Shown here: positions 13,611-26,700 of the stretch, one piece after another
Position numbering within the stretch: the stretch's first letter is position 1
Layout of the letters: each line of letters opens with the position of its first letter
NCBI GenBank assembly: GCA_014706295.1
Contig: JACSVZ010000007.1
Span: forward strand, 60,216,975 to 60,280,974
DNA from: Lycocorax pyrrhopterus obiensis
Lineage: Eukaryota > Chordata > Aves > Passeriformes > Paradisaeidae
DNA length: 64,000 bases
Direction of reading: 5' to 3'
Notes under the pieces: model-generated
What the model saw: only the letters and a program-made list of their open reading frames with translations
Databases searched by the model: none
What the model was told of the DNA's origin: nothing
Made by a program: the position numbers and the translations under genes

Positions 13611-13680
13611 TCACAGAACCAGAGAATGGTTTGGATTGGAAGGGACCTTAAAGGTCACCTAAATCCTTCCACCTCGAGCA
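13611..13680 (-). mobile_element. CR1 LINE, short 3' end
   Basis: Reverse remnant: TCACAGAACCAGAGAATGG, TTTGGATTGGAAGGGACC, TTAAAGGTCACC. Confidence 0.75.
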
Positions 13681-14055
13681 GGTGGGGTGTGTTGTAGGGA
13701 GTCTGGTGAGCTCTGCTTTGTCAAATGAGGTCTGTGCGTGCTCCAGGTGAGATTTCTGTGTGTTCCCCATGAGCTTCTTGCTCTTCACATGCCTGGCTGT
13801 GGATAAAGCCACTAAGCTGAAATTTAGGATTGAATACTAAACATATTTTGTCTTCAGGATTAGGACAGCAGGATCCATCCAGCCTGGCAGAAGCTCTGAG
13901 GCCAGCAGCACTGTGTGCCTGAAATAAAGTTCCTCTTGAAGAAAAAATTTCCTTTTTGGGTTTTCATTGAGCAACTTTCTTTTCCTTTTGATTCTTCATA
14001 TGAATGAGTTTCTAATGCTGGAGGTAACTTTTAGTATTTTTGTCAGCCTGAAGTT

Positions 14056-14158
14056 ACAGAATCACAGGATGGTTTGGATTGGAAGGGACCTTAAAGCTCA
14101 TCTCATTCCAACTCCCTGCCGTGGGCAGGGACACCTTCCACTAGACCAGGTTGCTTGG
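14056..14158 (-). mobile_element. CR1 LINE 3' fragment
   Basis: Reverse orientation: ACAGAATCACAGGATGG, GGAAGGGACCTTAAAGCTC, GGGCAGGGACACCTTCCACT, ending within the AGACCAGGTTGCTTGGGG block. Confidence 0.85.
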
Positions 14159-14789
14159 GGTCCATCCATATGTTTTTTCTTAAAATATCAAAATATTGAA
14201 GATGCATCAAAGTTGATACATTTGCTGTTTCCATGAAACACTGGATGATTTTTATTAAAACTGAAGAATCACTCTCCATGCCCACAATTAATATTTTTTC
14301 CTTCCATCTTTAATTGCATTAAAAGTTTAATATTTCTTGCTGTATGGATATTTCCATATTCCAGCAGAATAAAAAGCCTAAGAAGCTGCTTTGCCAGCTC
14401 TGGAGACATCAGCTTGTACCTCCCGATCCTTGCGGGCGGGTGGTTTTGTTTCAAAATTCGCATGATTAAGGAAAATCTGAGGTTTATTTTAACTGAAAAT
14501 TTAATCCTTGTGCTTCCCAGGGACACTCTGGTTGTCAGGTCTACAAAATCACATTGTAAATTAAAAGCTTTCCAAAGGCACTGTAGCAGAAGATGTCGCT
14601 ACTTGCAAGGCAGTTGAGTGCTTGTGTAGGGAGGGGGTGGGGGAATCATCAGATATTTTGGGGGTGCTTTCAGGTGCATGTCCTTAGGCCCTGAGGCAGG
14701 GGGGAAGGAGCTGGACAAAGCAGGGTCAAGGCAGGACTTCCACTGGGCTGAGGCACCAACACGTGGTGTACCTCATGCAGTTGAAGACA

Positions 14790-14855
14790 TCTCTGCTCGT
14801 TGCAGGGGGTTGGACCAGATGAGATTTAAAGGTCCCTCCCAAACCAAACCAGTCT
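14790..14855 (+). mobile_element. CR1 LINE, short 3' end
   Basis: Sense remnant with GCAGGGGGTTGGACCAGATG and TTTAAAGGTCCCTCCCAAAC. Upstream text (TGAAGACATCTCTGC) may belong to the same copy. Confidence 0.6.
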
Positions 14856-17244
14856 GTGTCAGAGGACCTGGCCACTGGTAGCCAAGAGACAACTGGCTGT
14901 GGGTGGTGTGAGTGTTTTGGACTGGTTTCAGTGGTGTGGGAGCTGCTGTCCTTGCAGCACCGCTGCACATCTTCTCATTGTCATCTTGGAGTGGATGTTT
15001 AGCTGGTGCTGTTTATCTTATTTCCAGGACTTGCCTGCTAGGGAAGGCTAAAAATAGACCACGTCGTGTTTTTCTGTCACAAAGTCAGGGTGAGTATTAA
15101 AGAGTGAATTCTTGGACTGATTTACTGAAAATAGCAACCCATGTTAACACGAACCAGAGATCAGTGTATAAACATGCAACCCCCAAGGGTATTAAAATTT
15201 CTTGGTGTTTAGTAGGTATTTCTTGCAGTCATTAGGTGAGATTTTAGAGAGTTACTCTTTTTCTTGGCATTTGCAAAATACAGGAAATTCTGCATAAAGT
15301 TCAGTTGGTCCCTGAGTGAACAAAGCACAGGAGACTGTAGCGTGCCTCCAGTGTGAACATTCTCAATTAAATCATAGCTGCTTCTGAGGGGTCAGTTTTG
15401 GATCTGGTTTAGCATCTTTGGTGACATGGACAGTGGGATTGAGGGCAGCACTGAGGGAGAAGGTGTCAGCGGTCCTGCCCACCCCATGGGATTGTGGCAC
15501 ACACGGGTGGGGCTGGAGAACCCTCCCCTGCCTGGCAGATGGTAATGGAATCCTTTGCTGATATTCTTAGTTGCTGTGAGCAGGGATATCCAGCAGTTTT
15601 GAAGCCAGTGAGAGTTCAGACAGAGTAAGTAATTCAGAATTTGATTCTTTAAAATCCATATAACATGACTGGGCACAGCAGTGAGGTGAAGGGTTCTTTT
15701 CTCTGCAAGCCTTGGAAGTTGTTTTGGATTGAATTGTTTGAATCAAGTAGCATTTGCTGCATGCTTCTGATTTTGCTAGAAGCAAGTAAAAGTTCAAACT
15801 GAAGTCTTGACTTCGCTATGCATAAAAATTCCTTTGTAGGATACATCTGTTTTGATCTCAGTTTGACTGTTTGTCTCTTCTGCGTCTTGCATCTAATTTG
15901 TATTCCAGCGGGATAAAATGAACTTGGTAATGGCCTTTCAGCTTGTCATCTTAAAACACATGCTCAGCCTGGAAGAGACAATAAAAGTCATGTTTAAGAG
16001 AGTCTTACAGTCTAGTGATTGGGAATGGACTGACCTGCCGGCTGCAGGGACATATGCAAAGTGGATTTTAGATGGATCTTTTAGTTAGTGGTGTTCAAAA
16101 CTAGCAAACAGCACAGTTTTGCATCTGAGCACTGTTCTAAAATCAATTAATGTCAAAGAAACACTTTCATGTCTTTATCAGGCATTCCACACTGTGCTTC
16201 CCATTGGGAGCATCTGCCCTACCCAGGGTGTCTAAAAGCCATATGACCAGGTGGGAGCAAGTCACACTGCTGCTCTCACAGCCAGGGGGAAGAAGTGTGT
16301 GCCTTCAGTGTTACTAACATCAGTTACTAGTACACCCGTAAGAGAGGAGGTTGTGAGTTGTCTTCTAACGTTACCAGTTTCTCACTACTCACCACATAAA
16401 GATGTTGGCATGGCTGGTTCAAACTTTGGCATCCAGAGTTGAGTGAGATGGATCCCATTACCAACATGGAAATTCGGTGTTGCGTGTACTTGTGCAGCTG
16501 TTTTCCTTTAGCAGGGGTGATTTGCCCTCCCTGGGTGTGTGATACCACTCCTGTCATCCTCCCTGGATCGGAGAAACCTGTGGCTGCCTGGAGTTCAACT
16601 CCAGCTGTGACGTGGGTTGCAGCTTCAGTGAGAAGAGTAAATAGCCTTTCCTTGTGCAGTAGGTCCCTGAAATATGTATGACTAACTAGTGCCAGCAGAG
16701 CCGGGGTAAGCCGAGGAGCAGAGCGTGTTTTGACGGCATCAGCCCCTCTGTGCTGGGAGCGTGCAAGGCTTGTTAGTGATTCAGCACTCCCCGGCCCTGA
16801 CTCCACTGCCAGTGCTGGTTTGCTGTCTGGTTAGTGAGTCAGCAAACTTGCAGCTTCACCCTGCCCTTGTCTGGATGAATATTTACTGAGCCAGGGGACG
16901 GAGGCTGCTGCAGGCAGCGCCTGCGCAGGGAGGGCAGCGAGAAGCGAACGGGATGTGGCTCAGAGGCCTCCATCCTGGCTGGGATGAGGAATCTGTCCTG
17001 AGACACAACTTATTCAGTGATTTCCTTTTACAATAAAGCTGCTGCAAGTGAGTGGATATGTCTGTCTCCAGAGGTTTGGTGAGTGTCCCAGCAGTTTTTG
17101 CCTTAACTGGGAGCAGGTGTGGAGGGCATAAGCCTGCAGCCTGGGTTATCTTTTACGCTGTGTAGTTACACTGCTGTGATTCACACTGCAGGCTTGCTTG
17201 GCAAATAGGGACTCCTGGGTGGAAATAATTGTATATGTGGATTG

Positions 17245-17665
17245 ATTCTAGAAACATTTAGGTTGGAAAACACCTCTAAGATCATCGAGTCCAACCGTTC
17301 CCCCAGTACTACCAAGCTCATCACTAGCCCATGTCCCCACGTATCACATCACATCTTTTAAATCCCTCCAGGGATGGTGACTCAATCATTGTCCTGGGTA
17401 GCCTGGTCCAGGACTTGACAAGTCTTTCTATGAAGAAATCTTCCCCTAATATCCAATATAAGCTTCCCCTGGCTTAATTTCAGGTCATCTACTCTTGTCC
17501 TGTCCGTTGTTCCCTGGGAGCAGAGCCCAACTCCCACCTGGCTGCACCTTCCTGTCAGGGAGTTGTGCAGAGCCAGAAGGTCCCATCTGAGCCTTCTTTT
17601 CTCCAGGCTGAGCTCCCCCAGCTCCCTCAGCTGCTTCTCATCAGACTTGTGCTCCAGAGCCTGTT
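17245..17665 (-). mobile_element. CR1 LINE 3' fragment (about 420 bp)
   Basis: One of the longest CR1 copies in the window, reverse orientation: TTTAGGTTGGAAAACACCTC, AGTCCAACCGTTCCCCCAG, TTAAATCCCTCCAGGGATGG, CTTGTCCTGTCC, GAGCAGAGCCCAACTCCCAC and CTCCAGGCTGAGCTCCCCCA in the expected order. Confidence 0.92.
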
Positions 17666-20466
17666 ATTATTTATTATTTGTTATCAGGACCATCACATAG
17701 CTTCCACTCCCTTAGAATAAGAAAACTTTTACATGTTCCAAGCGGAAAGCACAGAACTTGAAGCAAGCAACAACATACGAAGAATTGTTTTAAATGTACC
17801 TGGAAACTTAGTTTAGCCTTGAATTTTGGAGGGAAGCCGCCTTATTTTCCCACTGTGGTGCCTTGCATGAACATGAAGTGAGTAAGGTGGCACAGGCCTG
17901 CAGATTTTATGTTAACTTGTAGTCTTGCAGTAGTTTCTTGGAGTAACTATTACACCATCCTGGTAAGTCAGTCATCACATTGCACTTGTGGATGGGTTGG
18001 AGAGAGGGACAGAGCTTCCTTGTCTCTCTTCCACTCCATATTATTTTACTCTTTTCTTCAGCACACGTAGAGCAGAGGTAGAGAGCACAGAGGAAGGATC
18101 AGAAATGGTGGAGCAGAAACAGATGGCCAAAGCTCTTGCTTGTGTAGCCAGAGAAGCTGATGCTTTTCAAACTGCAAACTTTGATGGAAGTTCTGTGTAC
18201 CAATTCCACATAGTTTTGAGCAGTTTTGTGTCTTCTTCATTTCTTGTGTAACTGCTGTAGGAAGCAGAGATGGCTGAGGGAAAGATTTGAAAGATTGCTT
18301 TGAGGAGTTGAATTTGGCTTCTGATTCATAGTGTTGAAACAATAGCTGATTCTCCTTTAAATAAAAAAAGGCAGCAACTGTTAGATTCAGTCACGTTCTG
18401 TTGTTAGTGCTGAAATTGTCTGAAAGAATCGTCTGGAGTTGCCTGACATTGTCTCATGCGTTTCATCCTCACCACTGTTAAGGTTCGTTAATGATTCCAT
18501 TATAAACCCCTATTTGCAGAAATGGTTTTCTAAAAGCAATCTCTGTGTTATATTATTATGTTGTTTATATTGTATAAATGCTCAAGGACTAGACATGTAT
18601 TAATAGGGAGCCTTGTGATTGTGGAGCCAGCAATTACTTGACTGGTGATTACTCTATCACAAACTCTGCTGACTCTCGGCACTTTGGACAGGAGAAAAAA
18701 ATTCCTTCTGCAAATTGGGAAGATAATTTCCTTTGGAATAGTGGTTGTTACACAGTGCTGGAAATCCTCTGAATGCAGATAAGCAGTAAAAGCCAGTTAG
18801 CTCTAGGCAATGCAGTTGATGCTTTGGAATGGACTGTCATGGTGGAGAGCCTTATGAGTCACCAGGGATATAATGAAGATGCTAAAGGAGATCTCCAGGC
18901 CTTTCAGGCGAGGACGTGCAGGGTGGAAAACCAGGCAGCTGTACCCATTTCTCTTCCCTGTACTCCTTCCCTAGTGTGTCCCACTGGGTGGGATGGCTGT
19001 GGGAGTGGGATGAGGTGCCTTCTCCCTGCTTTCCATAGGGTTAATCACTGTCTCTTCCCTACTGTGTCATTGCACCCCAATAGAAAAGTGCTGCCACTCA
19101 ATCCCCAAAAAGGGTCAAAAGAGCAGCATTAGAGGAGTGTGCAGGGCAGGATCAAGTGATTGTGTCCGGCTTGGTTGCTCCAAGGACCCAAGAATCCCTT
19201 CCCACCCCTCGGTACAGTGCAGTCACAGGCTGCCTTTTCCGTGAGGATGCCACAGGACAGCTCTCCCCATGTGCCAGTCTCTTCTACAGGTGCATCCAAA
19301 GCGTGATCCAGCTGGGACTCTTGCTTCCTCCCCTCTCCTCCTTAAGGGTTAGGGAAGGGATCCGTCCTTGCACACATACCCCAGCCACAACATGTTAGTG
19401 TGTTAAACATGTGAGATGCCAGCACTGTGCTTGAGGAAGCCCAAGATGGAAAATTCTAGCCCAGCAATTCTTTATCATTTTCAAACCACTTCAGCCTTCC
19501 CTAAAGCCAGTGGCTTCTCCCTCGTTGGTGGGATAGTGGGGAAAGAAGGACCAAGCCCTGGGCCAAGAATCTCCACTCTCAGCTGCTACCAAAAGCACGA
19601 GGACTACAGATAAAAGGTCTATACTAGTGCCCTTCAAAATTCAGCAGCTTTGCCAGAAGATTCTGGTAGAGCTAAGCTGCCTTTCTGGTCTTTCCCTTTT
19701 TATTTCCCATTGTTTCTATAACAAATACCTTGAATATAAATGGTAAAGGCTTCTCCCTACAAGTTCTTGGATAAGACTTGATAGTTGATCTCTTGGTGAA
19801 GAGCTCTGGAGCCAGGGCTCTTTAGAGGTGTCAGCAACCACTTCCTGGCAAAGGAAGCTCCCAGCACAGTGCTGGTTGCACAAGGGGATGGGATCTTCTA
19901 AGAGTTCCAGAAGTTGTGCGGGTTGGCACCGGTTTGCTCAGTGAAACTTTTCCATTGCTCCAAGTGAACAACTTCCAAAAATATTAATAGTAATAATAAG
20001 GAAGTAGAAGAGAGAGAAGGTGTCAGGGAAAGAGGGACAAAACATGTCCTGGCTGTCTCAAGGGAAGTGAGGAAGAAATGTAGACCAGCCATAGCCTTTA
20101 TATATATTTATATTTATTTCTGTATCTATCTTGGTTGTGACAATTTTTGTAGAAGAGCCTCCTGCAATACCACTGCGTTATTATCAGACACAGACCTAGA
20201 TGTCACCTGTTCTTTTGCCTAAGGCATTCCTGATTTAGCAGCTCTATGGGACTCCCATTATTCAAAGTTTACTTAAAATAGTTACTGTAATCATCCGTAT
20301 ATTGTCACAGTGTAAGGAACCAGAAAATTGCATTGCATAATTCCCTCGCAGTTGTCTGAGAAATCTCCTGTCTGCGTTGCCAGCACAGCGCAGAGATTTG
20401 ATGTGAAATCCTAATTTCCTGCAAAGGGGCTGCCACGGTTTCAAGTTCGCCAGGCGCCGCCACTGA

Positions 20467-20719
20467 TATATTTATATTTTATCTGCCGCGCTTAACAATT
20501 GAATGAAAGAGAAGTGTTGGCAGAGGTCAAGCATTGTTTGAACGTGTTGCAAATGGTTTCCCAGGGAAACAGCAAATCAGTACTCGTAGGCTCCTGCAGC
20601 ATCTCCAGAACAACATCCAGCCACCAGCCATAGCCCCGTGTTTGCTGTAGTACTCGGGACCAAGGGCGATGCAGACTAAAGCCAGAGTGAGCGCCTGAGT
20701 AGGAGAGCAATTCCAGAGG
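20467..20719 (+). promoter_or_regulatory. SLC35F4: Likely promoter / 5' leader of the short SLC35F4 isoform
   Basis: The first 200-250 bases before the exon 1 ATG include a TATA-like AT run (TATATTTATATTTTA, about 20467-20481) next to a short CpG-containing patch (GGCGCCGCC before it, TGCCGCGC after it). If transcription starts just after the AT run, the leader would be about 200 bases and would contain three short upstream ORFs (20503-20541, 20553-20633, 20669-20698), all closed before the main ATG. The start site is inferred; no transcript evidence is available here. Confidence 0.4.
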
Positions 20720-20795
20720 ATGAAGAAACATTCGGCAAGAGTGGCGCCGCTACCATCTTACGATGTTTCCGAATTAAATTCGCCTGTGCCTGACG
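20720..20795 (+). CDS. SLC35F4: SLC35F4 coding exon 1 (short-isoform N-terminus, residues 1-26 start)
   Basis: The exon opens with ATG and reads [15 protein letters not shown], then ends GACG followed by the donor GTAAATG at 20796. SLC35F3, the paralogue, begins with the same [11 protein letters not shown], which is the main reason for calling this a real exon. It ends in phase 1, and the next coding exon at 38248 begins with the two bases that complete the glycine codon. The peptide is soluble and basic, consistent with a cytosolic N-terminal tail before the first membrane segment. No upstream in-frame ATG gives a better start. A T-rich run follows directly after the donor. Confidence 0.88.
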
Positions 20796-23700
20796 GTAAA
20801 TGCTTTTTTTTTTTTTCCCCCTGTATATCTCATCCCAGGCAGGGGTTCACACCGCGTGCTCCTCCTGCTCCGTTCCATGCAGAGTAACAGGAATGATGTG
20901 TGTGTGTGTGTGTGTGTGTATTTTTAAAGTAATGCTCAGATAGCATTTTTAGCACTTTAATATCATCTGGGATAAGTGGCAGTGAAATTTCTGTTGCCCA
21001 TGTTCCACTGCTGTGTGAGTGATTCCTGGGGAAGAAACCGATGTTGAGACGTGAGCAATGGATAAAGTTGTTGTACTTCAATTCTGGCTTTTAAAATTGT
21101 GTGAAATTAGGTCCATGTAATGTTTTTGGCTTTTCTGGAGTATTTTACTGTTGGGGTCTAGGTTTATTGTTTTTGCTGTAAAGACAGAGGCACCAACTTT
21201 TTTTGTGCTTGCTGTCCCTCAGTTCAGTATAGCAGTTGTCCCCTTAAACTCCTTTTTTCCCCCTCATTTTCAGAAGTGTTAGCTCTGAAACAATTTCTTA
21301 ATACAAAAACCACAAGATAGGAATTAGGAATTCTTTTGTATGCTCTTGATAGGACATGAGAGCCTCATTTTTTTAAGAGTGCCTACCAACTTCCCATCAC
21401 GCTTCAGAGTCACTGGGAATGTGGTGATGTTGTCCAGCAGGAGGTTTGACTGCCCTGGCAGTGAAACAAAAGTCAGTGTGCTGAAAATTTACAGCGGGTA
21501 CACATGCTGTATAAATCAGAGGTCAAAACAGAAGGCTTTCTTAAAAATACTCCTGATGTTCAGGTTTGAGTTTTTGACTTAAATGTCTGTGGAAATCTCA
21601 GGCTTTAACTGCACCGTTTTGAGTTTATAATCCTCAGGGTCAGATGTTTTAAAGAGCTGTGTGGTGCTTCCTGAAGTTGCTTGTTGTGCCAGAAATGAGC
21701 TGTTTTCCCACCAGGTGTGTCTGGTGAGGATGCTGGAGCTGTGAAACTGCAAGGTGTGTGTGCTGTCTCTGGTTTGAGCCAACCAGCAATGTAAATGTAA
21801 TTCCTTTTTGTGAGTTGAGTTCAGCACAGCATCCAGGAGCAAAACAAAGCAAGAGCCACGGTCCAGCGCTGGTCAGCAGAGCGTGGCTTGCAGTTCTTCG
21901 ATCTACCTGGCTCAGGCTGCCTTCAATTACAAACAGGGCTGGGGTTTGATAAACCAGGCAGTAGTTTGTGTTGTTTTTCTCGGAATTGTGTGTGTGATTT
22001 TAAGAATTCTGCAGGCTTGGTAGTCACCTGGTGTTTCTCCCTTGAGGGAAAACGCCTTAAGGAAAGTTGGAGGAGCTGACTGCTTGTTGCTGGTGCACAG
22101 CACCAGGCTTTAGGATGTGTGATGTTGTAATTCATACCCTCACCTGCTTTTTTAGGAGCAGCGTTACAGCCAGATGAGCTGGCTCTGCTGGTAAAATGGG
22201 GTGATTTGCTGCTCTTTATTTCCCGAGGCCAGGCTTGTGTCACTCTGGGTGGTGAATGCAGAGGATTGAAGATAGTCCCTGCCTCACAGGGGTCCAAGAC
22301 AAACTGTGATTCACCAGTCCAGCTGCTGTCAAGTGCCTCTGTTAGACCTGTCTTAACCTTCTGCCCATGCTGGGCTGTACTGCCTGGTTCCTCAGGGAGG
22401 GAAAATCCAGTCTTTGTAGGAAGAAAGGGCAATAGACTGGAAGTAACTACATGACAGCGCTTGTCATATCCAACAGGCTGCAAATGGAAAGGTTCTTGCT
22501 CGGGATGGACCTGGCCAAGCTGAATTAATACTGGACCCATACATTAAATGTGTGTGCAGGTGGTTTTTACAGATCAGCAAAGATTTTAGCATGAATTCCC
22601 AAAGAATCCTAATGGGATAGGGAAGCCAGCTTCCCAAGAGCACTGCATCTGTCCCCCCCTTTCTTTCCCAAGCATGGGAGGGCACGTGGAAGAGATTTAA
22701 GAGCAGCTTGGGCTGTGGGCCAGCGTGCTCGGAGGAGAGCAGGGGAGCAGTGTGCTCTGTGTGGGCAGTTTTCACACAGTTGAGGTTTGTGGCTTCCTAG
22801 ATACCTCCAGATAAAACCACAGGAACGGCTGACTCCTGGGGAGTGGAGTGGAATCCAGGCAAGAAGGCTCCTTCGGTAGTGAAGAGACACCCAGTGCTTG
22901 GAGATGAGTGGTCAGAAAGTGCTGCTCACGTGGAAAGAAACGGAGCAGAGACAGCTGCCCAGAAGGGTTGGCACGTGGGTGAGTGGTTCTGGAGGATGTG
23001 AGGTGTGTGCCAAGCTGGCACCACAGCCACCAAAACTTTTGGAGAACGTGTCTTCACCTCAGCCTGGCCAGCCCCCACTCCCCAGCATCAGCCAGGTGTG
23101 TGGCATGGACACTGCATGGAGGAGACCTGTCCCAAAAATGCCACCATGGAAAGGCAGGGATGAGACCTGTCAGAGCTATTACCTCAAGGGTGGTGGAGAA
23201 AACAGGTGGAAGTATCTCCTAGGATTGCAAAATGCAGTGATACAGTGATAAATCCCTGCTGTTGCCCCAGCTGCTTACCTGGAAAATGTTCCTTTAACCC
23301 ATCCTTCCTCAAATGTGCCTTATTAGGCTCTAAGTCAGGCAAGGAAATTGAAGCATGTGCTCAATGTACTGCAGTGCTGCCATGGCCTGAGTCTGAGGCA
23401 GTCAGGCTTGGACTCATCCACATCCATCTAAATGTAAGTCTTGGTGAGTACCAAGAGAGTCGTCAGAGCCTCCCGGAGTCAGCAGGAGAGCTGGGCACCT
23501 CAGGGAGCTGATTCACCTCCCAGGATTGGTATCTGGAATGAACCACCCCCTGGAGTTTGTGTAGTGTAGGGAATAAATACAAATCCCAAGTGTTGCTGAG
23601 CTGTCTGTCAGTGTGACGGCTGCTTTTGCGGATCTTGGGGGATCTGGGAACCAGCCTGGATTTGTTGCAGTGTTTCTTGAAAGTGGAAGCTATATTGCAA

Positions 23701-26700
23701 TTATTTGTTCATGAGATACATGTGAATGATACCTGGACTGTCCTGGGTGTAAATTCCTTTCACAACAACTTCATGTCAAAGCAGCCTCATGGCTTTCATT
23801 GAAGCTGCTCTTGAGTTACAGCAGTGAAAGCAAAAGTGAGAGTTCAACTGGGAATGGCTGTTTCTTTTTGGAAATGTCACCAAATTCTAGCCATGACAAG
23901 ATTAATTTTCAGAGTATTTTTTTTTTTATAGATTGTTAACCTTTTGGTTTGGAGGAGAGTGTATAAACTGTGAAATGATTGGAAGCCCAGCTGATATAAT
24001 TCATTACAAAATGTATAGCAGAGGGCTTTTTTAATGGGATGGTGTGCAGCTTTGAATCAAATTATTTTTATTTGTCTTGCTCAGTCAGTGGTGGAGTGGT
24101 GGGAAGGTGATCTGGTCCCAGGCCAGTGAATCCTGAGATTGGCTTGAATTGGGGTCAGATCAGGAATATCAGGGGGGGAAAAAACTCCTGTAGTCTGATG
24201 CAGCGAAGGATATCCCTTTGAGTGTGTGAGTCCCAAAGGTCTCACTCAGGAGTTGTCACTGAGGTGGTCTCAGAGGAGTGTTTATGTCAGCAAAAGCTTA
24301 AAATAAAGCCCTGGTTCTGCAATAAGGAGACAAAAGGTCTTAAGTTCCAGTATTGTTCCCTCAGACAGGAGGTGTTGCCTCCACCTGAATAAAAACATCT
24401 GTCAGTCCAGCTGCCTCCTCCTCACAGAGTACTCTGGCGTGGGACCATCCCTGTTGTCCTTCCCAGGGGCTGAGCCAAAGCTCACCAAAGTCAGTTGCTC
24501 TTCCCAGGAGCTGCGTCAGAGATTGGATCCATCCGTGTGGGCCGGAGTTGTTCATTGGCGTGGGCTTTGCTTGGCTGGGCAGTGGGGTGCAGACACACTT
24601 CTGGGTGCCCCTGTGCTGCCTCCTCTTCCTCTGCAGCTTGGCCTGGCTTCCCCCGGCATCTCTTAGCCAGGAATTTGCTCTCTGTGACATTTATGGCGTG
24701 GGAGGGAGAGTATTTGTGTGCCTGGTCCTGCCCTTCCCGGGCTGTGTTCTGGGTGCCGTGTCCAGGGGTTAAGGAAGGAGCAATAAGCAGAGGCTCTTTG
24801 CTTGGGAAAACGTCTGTGCTGAAGGAGGAGATGTCCATACCCTCCCCACGGGAGGTCAGTGTGTCCAGACTCCAGAGCTGTCATGGTTAATTACGAGATT
24901 TCAACACGGTGTTTGTATTTCAGTGGAGATGCCAGCAACGTTTTCTGACAGCAGAATTCAGTCCACAACATTCCGCTCCGAGTGGATGTTCTGAATTTTT
25001 TTTTTTGGGTCATTTTGTGTTGTAGAAGTTTTGATTTCAACATATAAAAATCATTCTTCGTTTGCAGCACTTCCTTCTACATTCCTTCAAAATCTAAGTA
25101 CGCTGTCATGTCCAGTAACTTTAAAATATGAGTAGCCACTGTGTTTCAAAATGCATATTCCAGCTGCCAGTCCCACCACAGATGTTCTCAAATAAGCCTC
25201 TTTCCCAGGATCTGTTCTGACACTCCCACACTGGTGCTGGTGTGTTATTTTTGGTGTCAAATCAATGAAATTCTTTTTCCATGCTTAAAAAGAGGCAGTG
25301 ATACATTTGTTCGAGTTATGCTGAAATGAGAAAAAAAAGTATTTCCATGTTTTTAACTATACTTTCAATAAAATGTAGATAAAACAGAAGTTTGAACAGG
25401 GATTTGAATCTTTCTAATAATTTTTTTTTGGTATATTTTGAGGAAAGGCCTCGACCCAGAGCAATACAAACAGGAGCCACTTACTTCAGAAAAAAAGAAT
25501 TTTAGAAGTCCTCTAGAGTGGCCTTTACACTCAGGGCGCTGGAAAAGGTAGTTCACAGCTTGCCTACACCCAATAGCACCTTCACATGCATCCTGCTAAG
25601 GTCTTTTTTTTGTTTGTTTTTATTGTTGTTTTTTAATAGCTGCAGCTCTTGACCATCGGGGTGTTGCAGCCTGGATCCCCGTTGTGCTGCCGTCCTTGGT
25701 CAGAGGCTTGAGGTCACAGCACTGGGTGCAGACCATGCACAGCACATTCGCTGGTTGGCACAAGAGCTTCCATCTCAGGGCAGGTTCTTCAGCAGAAGAA
25801 CACGTAGCTGATGTGCAGAAAGAAGCATTTATAGGCTTGCATTTATCAGGGTTGCGTGTAGAGGCACCAAACTTGGAGCAATTAATAAAGGAAGTCCCAT
25901 CCCAGAGACGAGCAGCCGGCTGTGGGGATCTGGGGGTGTGTGAGGAGATGCCTTTGTGCAACTGACGTAGTGACTATTTCCCACTTATAAAAAAGAGGGA
26001 GAGTGACTTTTTACATGGCAGATAATGACAGGACAAAGGGGAATGGGTTTAAACTGAAAAAGATTTAGATTAGATGTCAGGAAGAAATTCTTCCCTGTGA
26101 GGGAGGTGAGGCCCTGCCACAGGCTGCCCACAGAAGCTGTGGCTGCCCCATCCCTGGCAGTGTTCCTGGCAGGTTGGATGGGGCTTGGAGCAACCTGGGA
26201 TAGTGGAAGGTGTCCCTGCCCATGCCAGGGGGTGGAATGAGGTGATATTTAAGATTTCTTCCAACCCAAACCATTCCCTGGTTCTGTTATCACTACTACT
26301 AATTCTAGCATTTACCTGGTGCGTTTGCACGTACCATGTGTGCAGACCTCACTGTCTTTCCATCCCAAGCACAGCCAGTGTGTACAAATACCACAGCTTG
26401 ACTCGCTGGGACCTCTCCCAGACCTTGGAGGTTGTATGAACAGACGTCACTGGTGCTCTGACTGCAGGTTTCATCCGTCACATCATACCAGGCACTGAGA
26501 CATGGTGGAGCTTCCACATTGGCAGCGTAGTCCGAAATCAACCAGAGCAGCTGGGAGCAGGCACGCCGCAGGTGCCAGGGCCAAGTGGAATCTCAGGTTG
26601 TTCACACAACTGACATGGACCATACACCACGGTCCTGCCCATTCCTGGCTGTTTTAATTTAATTCTGAATTGCTTAAGTTGCCGGGTCTCATAGTGTTGG

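Larger units (their letters stand above)
1800..20466. other. Upstream non-coding region (intergenic or upstream SLC35F4 intron)
   Basis: About 18.7 kb lie between the LTR-like block and the first SLC35F4 exon. It holds roughly ten CR1 fragments, listed separately. I found no coding exon that joins in phase to SLC35F4 and no other gene. The longest open frames here, such as 16327-16806 on the minus strand, overlap other frames and lack recognisable motifs. Confidence 0.5.

Noticed and set aside
16327..16806. 159-codon open frame on the minus strand
   Set aside because: No similarity recognised; shared with an open + strand frame.
21923..22540. 205-codon open frame on the minus strand in intron 1
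   Set aside because: Low-complexity composition, no motif, and overlapping frames on the opposite strand.
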